Shown: positions 1 to 5,269, numbered from the stretch's first letter. The stretch: 5,316 nucleotides of DNA from Oscillospiraceae bacterium (GCA_031260745.1 JAISKY010000141.1:1-5316), one strand, 5' to 3'. Translations and numbers: made by a program. The notes: generated by a model from the letters alone, not told the origin.

Positions 1-796
1 GGTTTTCAAGTATCTCGGCGTTATGGTCGTCCAAACCTTTGGAAGTACCGCCGTTAAGTATAACAATATCCGCGTCTTTCACCGCCGCGTCAAGCGAGGT
101 TTCCAAATCCACGACGTTATCGCTTATAATCGGAGTACATTTAACGTCCGCGCCCAATTCGGTCAGCATTTGTTTTACCAAGACGGAGTTACTGTCAATA
201 TTCTGTCCGCGCTCCGGCTTTTGACCCGCGGGAATAAGCTCGTTTCCGGTCGGAATGAAGATTACTTTGGGTTTACTGACTACCGTTACTTCCGTGACTC
301 CTCCCTGCGCGAACGAACCGAGGTCGTAACCGCGTATCGGGAATCCTTTGGCAAGAATAAGGTCGCCCTCTTTAATCTGACTGCCGCGGCCGTTAACGTC
401 AAGCCCTGATTTTACTTCAATGCCGTCGTTTACGCGAAAATGGTTATTTTCGTCAAAGTGAGCGTTCTCGACTTTTACTACCGCGTCAAACGCGTCGTCA
501 AAGTCGTCTCCCGTATCGGCTCGGATATAATCCGCGCCGAGCGTCCACGCCGAGGTATCGGGGTGTCCGTTCGCGAAATCAGCCGACCTTACGGCATATC
601 CGTCGCGTCCGGAGGAACGCACTACCGGCAGCGTATTCACCGAGCGTACGTCGGCGGCAAGTATGCGCCCGACCGACCGCTCCATAGGGATAGTTTCCGT
701 TGTCGCGTTAGGTTTCCAAACCTCAAAGAGCTTTTTCAGGACGTCGGCGACCGTTATCCTATCGAAGCCTGCCGCGTGTTTTTCTTTGTAAGCCAC
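1..796 (-). CDS. moeA: MoeA-family molybdopterin molybdotransferase, partial (3' end beyond window)
   Basis: MoeA inserts molybdate (or tungstate) into adenylylated molybdopterin in the cytoplasm, the last common step of Mo/W cofactor synthesis. My translation of the minus strand gives 265 residues without a stop before the window edge. Family landmarks in order: RDGYAV at about residues 64-69, VVKVEN at 126-131, a KSGLDVNGRGS stretch at about 139-149, IPTGNEL at 201-207, NIDSNS at 219-224, and NGGTSKGLDD at 248-257. Complete MoeA proteins have about 400 residues, so the rest of domain III and domain IV are missing here. The start is GTG at 796, seven bases after a GGAG; the nearer ATG at 816 is in another frame that stops after 20 codons. 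The gene begins 19 bp after the binding-protein stop with no terminator between, so it is probably the fourth gene of the transporter operon. The Asn at 205 replaces the Asp of the TGDEL motif of E. coli MoeA. It could be a MoeA paralogue specialised for tungsten. Family assignment is firm, metal choice is not. Confidence 0.9.
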   Translation of the reverse strand, partial: MAYKEKHAAGFDRITVADVLKKLFEVWKPNATTETIPMERSVGRILAADVRSVNTLPVVRSSGRDGYAVRSADFANGHPDTSAWTLGADYIRADTGDDFDDAFDAVVKVENAHFDENNHFRVNDGIEVKSGLDVNGRGSQIKEGDLILAKGFPIRGYDLGSFAQGGVTEVTVVSKPKVIFIPTGNELIPAGQKPERGQNIDSNSVLVKQMLTELGADVKCTPIISDNVVDLETSLDAAVKDADIVILNGGTSKGLDDHNAEILEN

Positions 797-803
797 TTGT
801 TTT

Positions 804-807
804 CTCC
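804..807 (-). promoter_or_regulatory. RBS of moeA (GGAG)
   Basis: GGAG lies seven bases before the GTG at 796-794. It decides the start: no in-frame ATG sits near, and the residues that follow the GTG run directly into recognisable MoeA sequence. Confidence 0.75.
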
Positions 808-815
808 GTTTCTCA

Positions 816-1976
816 TTATGATATGCCGGGTTGGTGGATTTGCTCGTCGGTAAGTTGTACGCCGTACATCAGCTCGGTGAAATCGTAAATCAGTTTATCG
901 AACTTTTCCTCGTACGCGTCGTCGTCGGGGTGATATACGAGGTTATGAAGCCACGTACTTCCCATCAGAGAACCCGTACCGTCCATTCCGGCATACTGAC
1001 GCATAACGTACAAGTCTCCGCGCTGAACGGCGGGAATAGTCTGCCAGGCGTCGGTACTCATTATCGCGTCATATCCGACTTGTGTCGGTACAACGATAAG
1101 GTCAGGATTCCACGCGAGGATTTGCTCTACGTTGATTTCGACTTCCTCACTGTTTTTGACGTCAAGCAAATCGCCCAGGTTATTCACTCCGGCGGCGTTT
1201 ATCGCGGAACTGAAAATCGTACCCTCGGACGGCGTAATGTTGATATTGCCGCTTTTACCCACAAAGAGTACATTTTTACGGTCGGACTTAGGAACTTTGT
1301 CCGACTCGTCCGTAACCAGTTTTAGGTTCGCGTCCCAAAAGTCGGCAATTTCGTCGCCGAACGGATTCCCAACGAGCGCTCCGACGATACGGAACGACTG
1401 CGGCAGAGTATCAATTCCGTCTTTGTTTATCGCGACGACCGGAACTCCGATTTGTTCTTCTTCAAGCTCAATATTCGGGTCGCTATTAAGCGTAACAACG
1501 ACTTCGGGAGCGATTGTCAGCATTTGCTCGAAGTTCATATTGCGGAAAAACGTGCCGGTCACGGGCAGTTGTCTAAGCCGCTCTTTTTCTTCCGGAGTAA
1601 AGAACGCTACGTTTTCGTTGTTAATGTTAATCATCTCGAAAACCCAGTCAATGCTGACGAGTTTATCACCCGCGAGCCGCCATATATCAAGCGTCGCGGT
1701 CGGGTGAATACCGGATATTCTGTCGGCGGGTTTTGGCAGAACTATTTCGCGTCCGGTAAAGTCAATCAGACGGACTTCCGTACTTTCGGGAGTAGGTTCC
1801 GCCGTCGGTTCCGCTGTTGGCGCGGCCGTCGCAGGAGCGTTAGTAGCCGCGGGTTCGTTAGTCTGCTGAGTTTGCGTAGGTTCCGCCGTCGGAGCGGGCG
1901 TGGGTGCGCAACTCGCCATAATGACGAGCATAGCGGCAATCACCGCTATCGCGGGTAAGCGCTTTAGTTTGGACAT
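816..1976 (-). CDS. ABC transporter substrate-binding lipoprotein, TroA/BtuF-like (FecB/MolA type), probable molybdate/tungstate binder
   Basis: This is the extracellular receptor of the importer encoded just upstream. The 386-residue protein begins with a basic and hydrophobic signal (residues 1-22) and a lipobox MASC, with Cys23 as the predicted lipid-anchored residue; Met at -3 is less usual than Leu. A Pro/Thr/Ala/Glu-rich linker follows (about 24-66, with PTAEPTAEPT). The rest has the pattern of the class III periplasmic binding fold (PF01497): DFTGREIVLPKPADRI at about 72-86, a long bridging helix around 205-222, VEQILAWNPDLIVV at 283-296, and WQTIPAVQRGDLYVM at 311-325. Trp342 in GSTWLHNLVYHP is a candidate pocket residue by analogy. 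The ATG at 1976 is preceded by AGGAAGG (1994-1988) at a spacing of 11. Such proteins are usually annotated as iron-siderophore or cobalamin binders. The adjoining moeA makes molybdate or tungstate more likely (inference, as for H. influenzae MolA). The family is secure, the ligand is not. Confidence 0.87.
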   Translation of the reverse strand: MSKLKRLPAIAVIAAMLVIMASCAPTPAPTAEPTQTQQTNEPAATNAPATAAPTAEPTAEPTPESTEVRLIDFTGREIVLPKPADRISGIHPTATLDIWRLAGDKLVSIDWVFEMININNENVAFFTPEEKERLRQLPVTGTFFRNMNFEQMLTIAPEVVVTLNSDPNIELEEEQIGVPVVAINKDGIDTLPQSFRIVGALVGNPFGDEIADFWDANLKLVTDESDKVPKSDRKNVLFVGKSGNINITPSEGTIFSSAINAAGVNNLGDLLDVKNSEEVEINVEQILAWNPDLIVVPTQVGYDAIMSTDAWQTIPAVQRGDLYVMRQYAGMDGTGSLMGSTWLHNLVYHPDDDAYEEKFDKLIYDFTELMYGVQLTDEQIHQPGIS

Positions 1977-2018
1977 CGTTTTTTATACCTTCCTTTTTTT
2001 ATGGGATAACAAAAAATA

Positions 2019-2798
2019 TTACAGCGCGCAGGTGACGCACGCGATTCGGTTTACCGCGCTTATATAGTCTACGCAAATCTCCATTCCGTACACTCGCTTG
2101 ACGCTGTCGCTGTTAATAACGTCGGCGGCTTTGCCGATGGTAAGAACTCCGTTCTTGTCAAGCAACGCGGCGACGCCGTTTAGCAGTATCGCGTGGTCGG
2201 GGTTATGCGTCGTAAGTATCACCGTATAGCCCTGAGTGTTCAAATCGCGTATCAGCCTTAGCACCCTGACTTGATTTCCGTAGTCAAGCGCGGAAGTAGG
2301 CTCGTCAAAAACAAGTATGTCGGGTTCCTGAATAATCGCGCGGCAAATATCAACAAGCTGAGCCTCGCCGCCGCTGATTTGCGTACACGCTTTGTTGCTG
2401 AGTTGAGATATGCCCATACGCTCCATCGCGTCGTCAACGCTTTGATAATCTTTCGCGCCGGGTTTGGTGAATATGCCGAGGTACGGCGCTCTGCCCATCG
2501 CGATATAATCTCTGACCTTGTACGGAAACGCGAGTCTGATTTGTTGAGGTACATACGCGATTTGGTGAGCAATGCTCCTTTGGTTCAACGCTAATATCTC
2601 TTTTCCGTTAAGCAGAACTTGTCCCGACCTGGGCGTGAACAATCCGCAAAGGCACGAAATCAACGTGGATTTTCCCGCTCCGTTCGGACCTAAAAGAGTT
2701 ACCAGACTGCCTTGCTCGATATAGAAAGACAGGTCTTTCAACACCGGCTCCGATTTGTCATAAGCGAATGTAAGACGCTCGGCTTGCAGAACATTCAT
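2019..2798 (-). CDS. FecE/BtuD/MolC-type ABC transporter ATP-binding protein
   Basis: The cytoplasmic ATPase powers import through the permease encoded just upstream; two copies normally bind two permease copies. All hallmark motifs of its 259 residues are intact: Walker A GPNGAGKST (37-45), Q-loop YVPQ with Gln85, signature ISGGEAQ (141-147), Walker B ILVFDE (161-166), D-loop SALD (169-172), and H-loop His198 in TTHNPDHA. The region after the Q-loop (VRDYIAMGRAPYLG) matches the FecCD-partner ATPases. The length is normal for the family. The ATG at 2798 shares its A with the permease stop (TAATG), which points to translational coupling; AAAGGA (2814-2809) lies inside the permease end. The binding-protein gene follows after 42 bp. 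The usual basic residue after SGGE/Q is Ala146. Cys242 and a CVTC pair (254 and 257) lie at the extreme C-terminus. The substrate is inferred only from context, as for the whole transporter. Confidence 0.93.
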   Translation of the reverse strand: MNVLQAERLTFAYDKSEPVLKDLSFYIEQGSLVTLLGPNGAGKSTLISCLCGLFTPRSGQVLLNGKEILALNQRSIAHQIAYVPQQIRLAFPYKVRDYIAMGRAPYLGIFTKPGAKDYQSVDDAMERMGISQLSNKACTQISGGEAQLVDICRAIIQEPDILVFDEPTSALDYGNQVRVLRLIRDLNTQGYTVILTTHNPDHAILLNGVAALLDKNGVLTIGKAADVINSDSVKRVYGMEICVDYISAVNRIACVTCAL

Positions 2799-3856
2799 TA
2801 CTCAAATTTCCTTTCTTTAGCAAGTGAGAAAATAAAGAAAGGCGCGCCGACAATTCCCGTAAGAATGCTAAGCGGTATTTCGCCGTTGGTAAGCGTTCTG
2901 GCTACGGTGTCGATAATCAGCATAAAACATCCGCTGACAAGCGCGGACGCGGGCAGAAGCCTATTGTTGTCGCTTCCCGCAATCATTCTGGTAATGTGAG
3001 GTATTACCAAACCTACCCACCCGATTGTGCCGCTTAGACAAACCGCGGTCGCCGTTAAAAGCGTAGCCGCCACGATTGCTAAAGTACGTTCAAACTTAAT
3101 ATTTACGCCCAGCATTTTCGCGGTTTTATCCTCCAGCGAAAGCAGATTAATCCTCCACCGCATTGCTATTAGGATTATTCCCGCCGCAATCATTATCCAA
3201 GCGGTAGTATTAAGCGACGTTACGGTGACTTTCGCGATTGAACCCATCGTCCAGAAAACAAGCTCCGGCAGTTGAGTTTCGGTATCGGCGACATATTTTG
3301 TAATGCCGATAATCGAGGACATAAAACCTCCGACAATTACGCCCGATAGTACGAGTATAATCGTTGAATCGCGCTTTAGAATACGCGGTATAAGTAACGT
3401 CAACGCGACGGTAATAATACCTCCCGCGAAAGCGAACGCTTGAGTTAAATAACTGCCTAACCCCGCGAGTATGGCAAAGGACGCCCCGACACAAGCTCCG
3501 CTTGATACTCCCAATAAATCCGGAGAAACCAGCGGATTCTTAAACATACCTTGATATGAAGCTCCGGCAAGCGATAGCGCTCCGCCGATAAGCAGCGCGG
3601 CGATAACCCTAGGCAAACGGATTTTGAAAACGACGTCAACCAGAGTTTGCGGCAACCCTAAGTCTACTCCCGGTATTTTAGAAAACAATATTTGTACGGT
3701 TTGCCACGGCGCGATAATCTGGTAACGCCCCAAACTAAGCGCGCCAATTGCCATAAGTAAAAGTGTCAAGCCCAACGTACACAACACAATCCACAATGGG
3801 AGTGGTTTTTTCGCACCACTCGTATTGTGTTCGGTTACTTCTGATTTTGAGCGCAT
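2798..3856 (-). CDS. FecCD/BtuC/MolB-type ABC transporter permease, probable molybdate/tungstate importer
   Basis: This multispanning inner-membrane subunit forms the import pore and belongs to the type II importer family (PF01032). With the ATG at 3856 it has 352 residues, the usual size. An N-terminal cytoplasmic stretch (1-19) precedes the first membrane helix at about 20-41. Then come LSLGRYQI, RLPRVIAALLIGGALSLAGA, the family hallmark QGMFKNPLVSPDLLGVSSGA (102-121), a coupling loop LLSLEDKTAKMLGV (about 238-251), SGTIGWVGLVIPHITRM (about 275-291), and NGEIPLSILTGIVGAPFF (324-341). A longer in-frame reading exists from a TTG at 3898 but lacks a well-spaced RBS; the ATG at 3856 has AGAGG six bases away. 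It is the first gene of the operon, 3' of a strong promoter, and its stop overlaps the ATPase start. Siderophore, heme, B12 and molybdate permeases all share this fold, so the substrate comes from the moeA context and not from this sequence. Confidence 0.92.
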   Translation of the reverse strand: MRSKSEVTEHNTSGAKKPLPLWIVLCTLGLTLLLMAIGALSLGRYQIIAPWQTVQILFSKIPGVDLGLPQTLVDVVFKIRLPRVIAALLIGGALSLAGASYQGMFKNPLVSPDLLGVSSGACVGASFAILAGLGSYLTQAFAFAGGIITVALTLLIPRILKRDSTIILVLSGVIVGGFMSSIIGITKYVADTETQLPELVFWTMGSIAKVTVTSLNTTAWIMIAAGIILIAMRWRINLLSLEDKTAKMLGVNIKFERTLAIVAATLLTATAVCLSGTIGWVGLVIPHITRMIAGSDNNRLLPASALVSGCFMLIIDTVARTLTNGEIPLSILTGIVGAPFFIFSLAKERKFE

Positions 3857-3862
3857 AATTAT

Positions 3863-3867
3863 CCTCT
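3863..3867 (-). promoter_or_regulatory. RBS of permease gene (AGAGG)
   Basis: AGAGG sits six bases before the ATG at 3856-3854. It supports this ATG over the in-frame TTG at 3898, which lies 42 bases upstream. Confidence 0.75.
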
Positions 3868-3880
3868 GTCTGAAAAATCG

Positions 3881-3916
3881 AATTGTACCTGAAAGCAAAT
3901 TGTATCTAAAAACAAT
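3881..3916 (-). repeat. ATTGT/ACAAT repeat cluster in the transporter leader (possible operator)
   Basis: On the plus strand AATTGTA occurs at 3881-3887 and 3898-3904, 17 bases apart. An inverted copy, ACAAT, at 3912-3916 pairs with ATTGT at 3899-3903 across an 8-base gap. The cluster lies just downstream of the predicted transcription start, where repressors often bind. The region is AT-rich and the units are short, so chance is a real alternative. Confidence 0.3.
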
Positions 3917-3927
3917 ATGTCCCTTTA

Positions 3928-3956
3928 ATAATAGCCTATGCGCCCTTAATTGTCAA
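3928..3956 (-). promoter_or_regulatory. Sigma-A promoter of the permease-ATPase-binding protein-moeA operon
   Basis: On the minus strand a perfect -35 TTGACA (3956-3951) is followed by a 17-bp spacer and a -10 TATTAT (3933-3928). The sequence upstream of the -35 is rich in A-tracts and could act as an UP element. The predicted start is near 3921, which leaves a leader of about 65 bases before the permease ATG. That leader is too short for a Moco riboswitch. Confidence 0.85.
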
Positions 3957-4075
3957 CTCATTTTTCCGCATATTTTTTTCTTCGTGTGATTTACCGAAAT
4001 ACCATTCGACAATGTCCATAGAAGTTGTGTAAATGTTATAGCCGCGACCGGAATGACTTCGCCGCAAAAAAAGAC
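3957..4075. other. Intergenic region between two divergent promoters
   Basis: This AT-rich stretch separates the minus-strand operon promoter from the plus-strand promoter of the small membrane protein. It holds T-tracts near 3961-3980 and an A-tract at 4066-4072 that could serve as UP elements for the two promoters. I see no open reading frame with an RBS, no terminator-like hairpin and no convincing ModE-type palindrome. The whole gene-free interval is 3857-4140, and the rest of it is taken up by the promoters and leaders described separately. Confidence 0.6.
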
Positions 4076-4104
4076 TTGTAATTTCAATGAAAATGGTTTA
4101 CAAT
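4076..4104 (+). promoter_or_regulatory. Probable sigma-A promoter of the small membrane protein gene
   Basis: TTGTAA (4076-4081, four of six bases matching -35) is followed by a 17-bp spacer and TACAAT (4099-4104, five of six matching -10). An A-tract lies just upstream. The predicted start near 4111 lies downstream of the in-frame ATG at 4087, which rules that ATG out and favours the ATG at 4141. Confidence 0.65.
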
Positions 4105-4126
4105 AGAAGATATAAGTTACTTTATT

Positions 4127-4131
4127 GGAGG
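4127..4131 (+). promoter_or_regulatory. RBS of the small membrane protein gene (GGAGG)
   Basis: A consensus GGAGG lies nine bases before the ATG at 4141 and decides the start; the upstream in-frame ATG at 4087 lacks any comparable site. Confidence 0.85.
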
Positions 4132-4140
4132 TTAATCAAA

Positions 4141-4332
4141 ATGAAAAAGAAGAAAGGCTGCGGCCTTATCAAATTCGTAGGTATAATAGGCCTTATTTTA
4201 GCGGCGGTGTCGCTGATTGCGGCGATTATCTCTCACTGGGACGAACTTCGCGAGATTTTCCCGTGGCTTCCCGATGTAAAGACGGATTTTGACCCGGACT
4301 ACGACGACTACGACGATTTCGCGGATTTGTAA
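4141..4332 (+). CDS. Small single-pass membrane protein with acidic Asp/Tyr-rich tail, function unknown
   Basis: I do not recognise a named family. The 63-residue protein starts with KKKKGCG (residues 2-8), followed by one hydrophobic segment (about 9-31), an amphipathic stretch HWDELREIFPWLP (32-44), and a very acidic tail (45-63) with two DYD units. The four lysines at the N-terminus suggest, by the positive-inside rule, a cytoplasmic N-terminus and an external tail. Cys7 lies before the membrane segment, so it is not a lipobox cysteine. A plausible promoter, a consensus GGAGG and a strong terminator right after the stop show this is a real, separately transcribed gene. It is divergent from the transporter operon, and no functional link can be shown. 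The DYD coding DNA is a perfect 9-bp tandem repeat (4297-4314). Possible roles include a cell-envelope or membrane-complex accessory protein or a cation-binding surface patch; both are guesses. Confidence 0.82.
   Translation: MKKKKGCGLIKFVGIIGLILAAVSLIAAIISHWDELREIFPWLPDVKTDFDPDYDDYDDFADL
4297..4314 (+). repeat. 9-bp tandem duplication coding for DYD-DYD
   Basis: Two identical copies of GACTACGAC lie head to tail in frame and encode the paired Asp-Tyr-Asp units of the small protein's tail. The match is exact at the base level, consistent with a recent or slippage-prone duplication. Confidence 0.7.
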
Positions 4333-4346
4333 TTTACATTAAACGC

Positions 4347-4379
4347 CGGGCGAGCATTGTGCTCGCCCGTTAGTTTTTG
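4347..4379 (+). terminator. Rho-independent terminator of the small gene, in the convergent gap
   Basis: A perfect 10-bp stem (4347-4356 with 4360-4369), GC-rich, closes a TTG loop and is followed by a T-rich run TTAGTTTTTG. It begins 15 bases after the small gene's stop. The minus-strand lipoprotein gene ends at 4401 and transcribes into the same hairpin; on that strand the trailing sequence GCGTTTAATG is a poorer U-tract, so termination there would be weaker. Confidence 0.92.
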
Positions 4380-4400
4380 TGTTCGGTTCAAATAAACTTC

Positions 4401-5186
4401 CTACTCCAAGCCGGAGAAGAACTCGTTAGCGCCTCCGAGATTTCCGCCCGCAAGCTCGCCGAACGCGCTAAGTACCGCGTCAGCCCAATCTTTGCGCGAC
4501 GCTACCATAAGGATACAACTTCCGCTGTCAACAACCACGCTTTTTTCGGGGAATACGCAAATCCATTGAGAATTATCGAACCCGTCCGCGACAAGCGACT
4601 TGACAGTTGAAGCGTCACTAACGTCTTTTAGTTGAATAATAACAACCTTGTGAGCGAAACTGCCAATCATAGCGGCAGCCGCTTTAGCGGAGCTTACGTA
4701 CTTGGTAAAATCGTCCGGAGATAATCCGGTGTTGCCCTTAGCGGTTTCCGCGTCGATTTCGGTGACGAACTCCTTTGGCATTGCTCCGTCCTCCGGCAGC
4801 AGAGCGTTAGCTTTCGCGAGCAGCGACGTAAGAATCTTGCCCGGTTCCGCGCTTAACGCTCCGTCAACTGTAGGAACGGATTCCGTAGGCGCGGGAGTTT
4901 CCGCCGGCGCGGCGGTAGGGTCAATAGGCTTAACCGTAGCGGTAGGCTCTGCCGTTGGCGCGGCGGTAGGCGCGGGAGTTTCCGCGCTCTCGCCGCCGGA
5001 TTCGGGCGACGTTGACGGAGCGGCGGTAGCCGTTGGCGAGACGGTAACGGTAGGTTCAGATGTCGTCGCAGCCGTCGGCGCGGACGGCGGTGTTGTCACG
5101 TCCGAATCTCCGGAATCGCACGCGGACAGAGTCATAAGCGCGACGGCAATCAACGCCGGGAAAATAATTGCGGTTTTAATTTTCAT
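4401..5186 (-). CDS. Lipoprotein with Pro/Thr-rich linker and DUF4358-like C-terminal domain
   Basis: This is a predicted surface-anchored lipoprotein of unknown function with 261 residues. A signal peptide (1-22) ends in a canonical lipobox LSAC with Cys23 as the lipidated residue. A long low-complexity Thr/Pro/Ala/Ser/Glu linker follows (about 24-110, including PTPAPTAAPTAEPT-like runs). The C-terminal part (about 115-261) has the shape of DUF4358 proteins, common in Clostridia: VVIIQLKDVSDASTVKSLV (181-199), then WICVFPEKSVVVDSGSCILMVAS (208-230), then a short helix DWADAVLSAFGEL. The DUF4358 match is from memory of the pattern and is moderate. The chosen ATG at 5186 has GGAAGG ten bases upstream; an in-frame TTG at 5231 has no RBS and would put 15 polar residues before the signal peptide. 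The gene is monocistronic, with its own promoter, and converges on the small membrane protein gene. Binding of a small ligand or cell-wall material is possible but not shown. Confidence 0.85.
   Translation of the reverse strand: MKIKTAIIFPALIAVALMTLSACDSGDSDVTTPPSAPTAATTSEPTVTVSPTATAAPSTSPESGGESAETPAPTAAPTAEPTATVKPIDPTAAPAETPAPTESVPTVDGALSAEPGKILTSLLAKANALLPEDGAMPKEFVTEIDAETAKGNTGLSPDDFTKYVSSAKAAAAMIGSFAHKVVIIQLKDVSDASTVKSLVADGFDNSQWICVFPEKSVVVDSGSCILMVASRKDWADAVLSAFGELAGGNLGGANEFFSGLE
4885..4985 (-). repeat. Internal 20-bp direct repeat in the linker of the DUF4358-like lipoprotein
   Basis: Identical 20-bp segments lie at 4885-4904 and 4966-4985, 81 bases (27 codons) apart and in frame. Both encode AETPAPT (residues 68-74 and 95-101). 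This suggests the linker grew by duplication and may vary in length between strains. Confidence 0.7.
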
Positions 5187-5196
5187 TGTAGTTTTT

Positions 5197-5202
5197 CCTT
5201 CC
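5197..5202 (-). promoter_or_regulatory. RBS of the DUF4358-like lipoprotein gene (GGAAGG)
   Basis: GGAAGG lies ten bases before the ATG at 5186 and fixes the start immediately before the signal peptide MKIKTAIIF. Confidence 0.75.
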
Positions 5203-5232
5203 GAAAACAAGTTTATCAGTTTTTTACACAAT

Positions 5233-5256
5233 TTCTATTTGTTAAAATAGAACAAA
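5233..5256 (-). repeat. Two overlapping palindromes in the lipoprotein leader
   Basis: On the plus strand TTCTATTT (5233-5240) and AAATAGAA (5245-5252) form a perfect 8-bp inverted repeat around a 4-base centre. TTTGTT (5238-5243) and AACAAA (5251-5256) form a second perfect 6-bp inverted repeat that shares bases with the first, so the two hairpins are mutually exclusive. They lie between the predicted transcription start (near 5263) and the RBS, so they could be an operator or an RNA structure. They are AT-rich, so stability as RNA would be low. Confidence 0.4.
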
Positions 5257-5269
5257 ATTTATCGTACTT

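Noticed and set aside
754..816. 20-codon ORF from the ATG overlapping the binding-protein stop
   Set aside because: Too short, out of frame with moeA and without a protein pattern; not called a gene, though mentioned as a possible coupling device.
23..853. Plus-strand open frames across the left end (23-409 and 440-853)
   Set aside because: The minus strand here codes for continuous, clearly recognisable MoeA, so these are antisense shadows.
1132..1707. Open frame of 191 codons on the plus strand opposite the binding protein
   Set aside because: Shadow of the real minus-strand gene; Ser/Thr-rich composition, no family pattern, and no RBS or promoter.
3857..3927. Moco/Tuco riboswitch upstream of the transporter
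   Set aside because: The predicted leader is only about 65 bases, AT-rich, and shows none of the GC-rich multi-stem structure of that RNA class.
4021..4050. ModE-like site around TGTTATA/TATAACA
   Set aside because: Only one half-site is seen; no symmetrical partner at the expected distance.
4087..4140. Upstream ATG at 4087 for the small membrane protein
   Set aside because: It lies upstream of the predicted -10 and has no RBS; the ATG at 4141 has a consensus GGAGG and a KKKK start.
5187..5231. Upstream TTG start at 5231 for the lipoprotein
   Set aside because: No RBS, and it would place 15 polar residues before a well-formed signal peptide that begins at the ATG at 5186.
4702..5250. Long open frame (182 codons) on the plus strand opposite the lipoprotein
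   Set aside because: It is antisense to the PT-rich linker; repeated PTA/E codons read in reverse give low-complexity Ala/Val/Gly runs without stops. No RBS or recognisable protein pattern.
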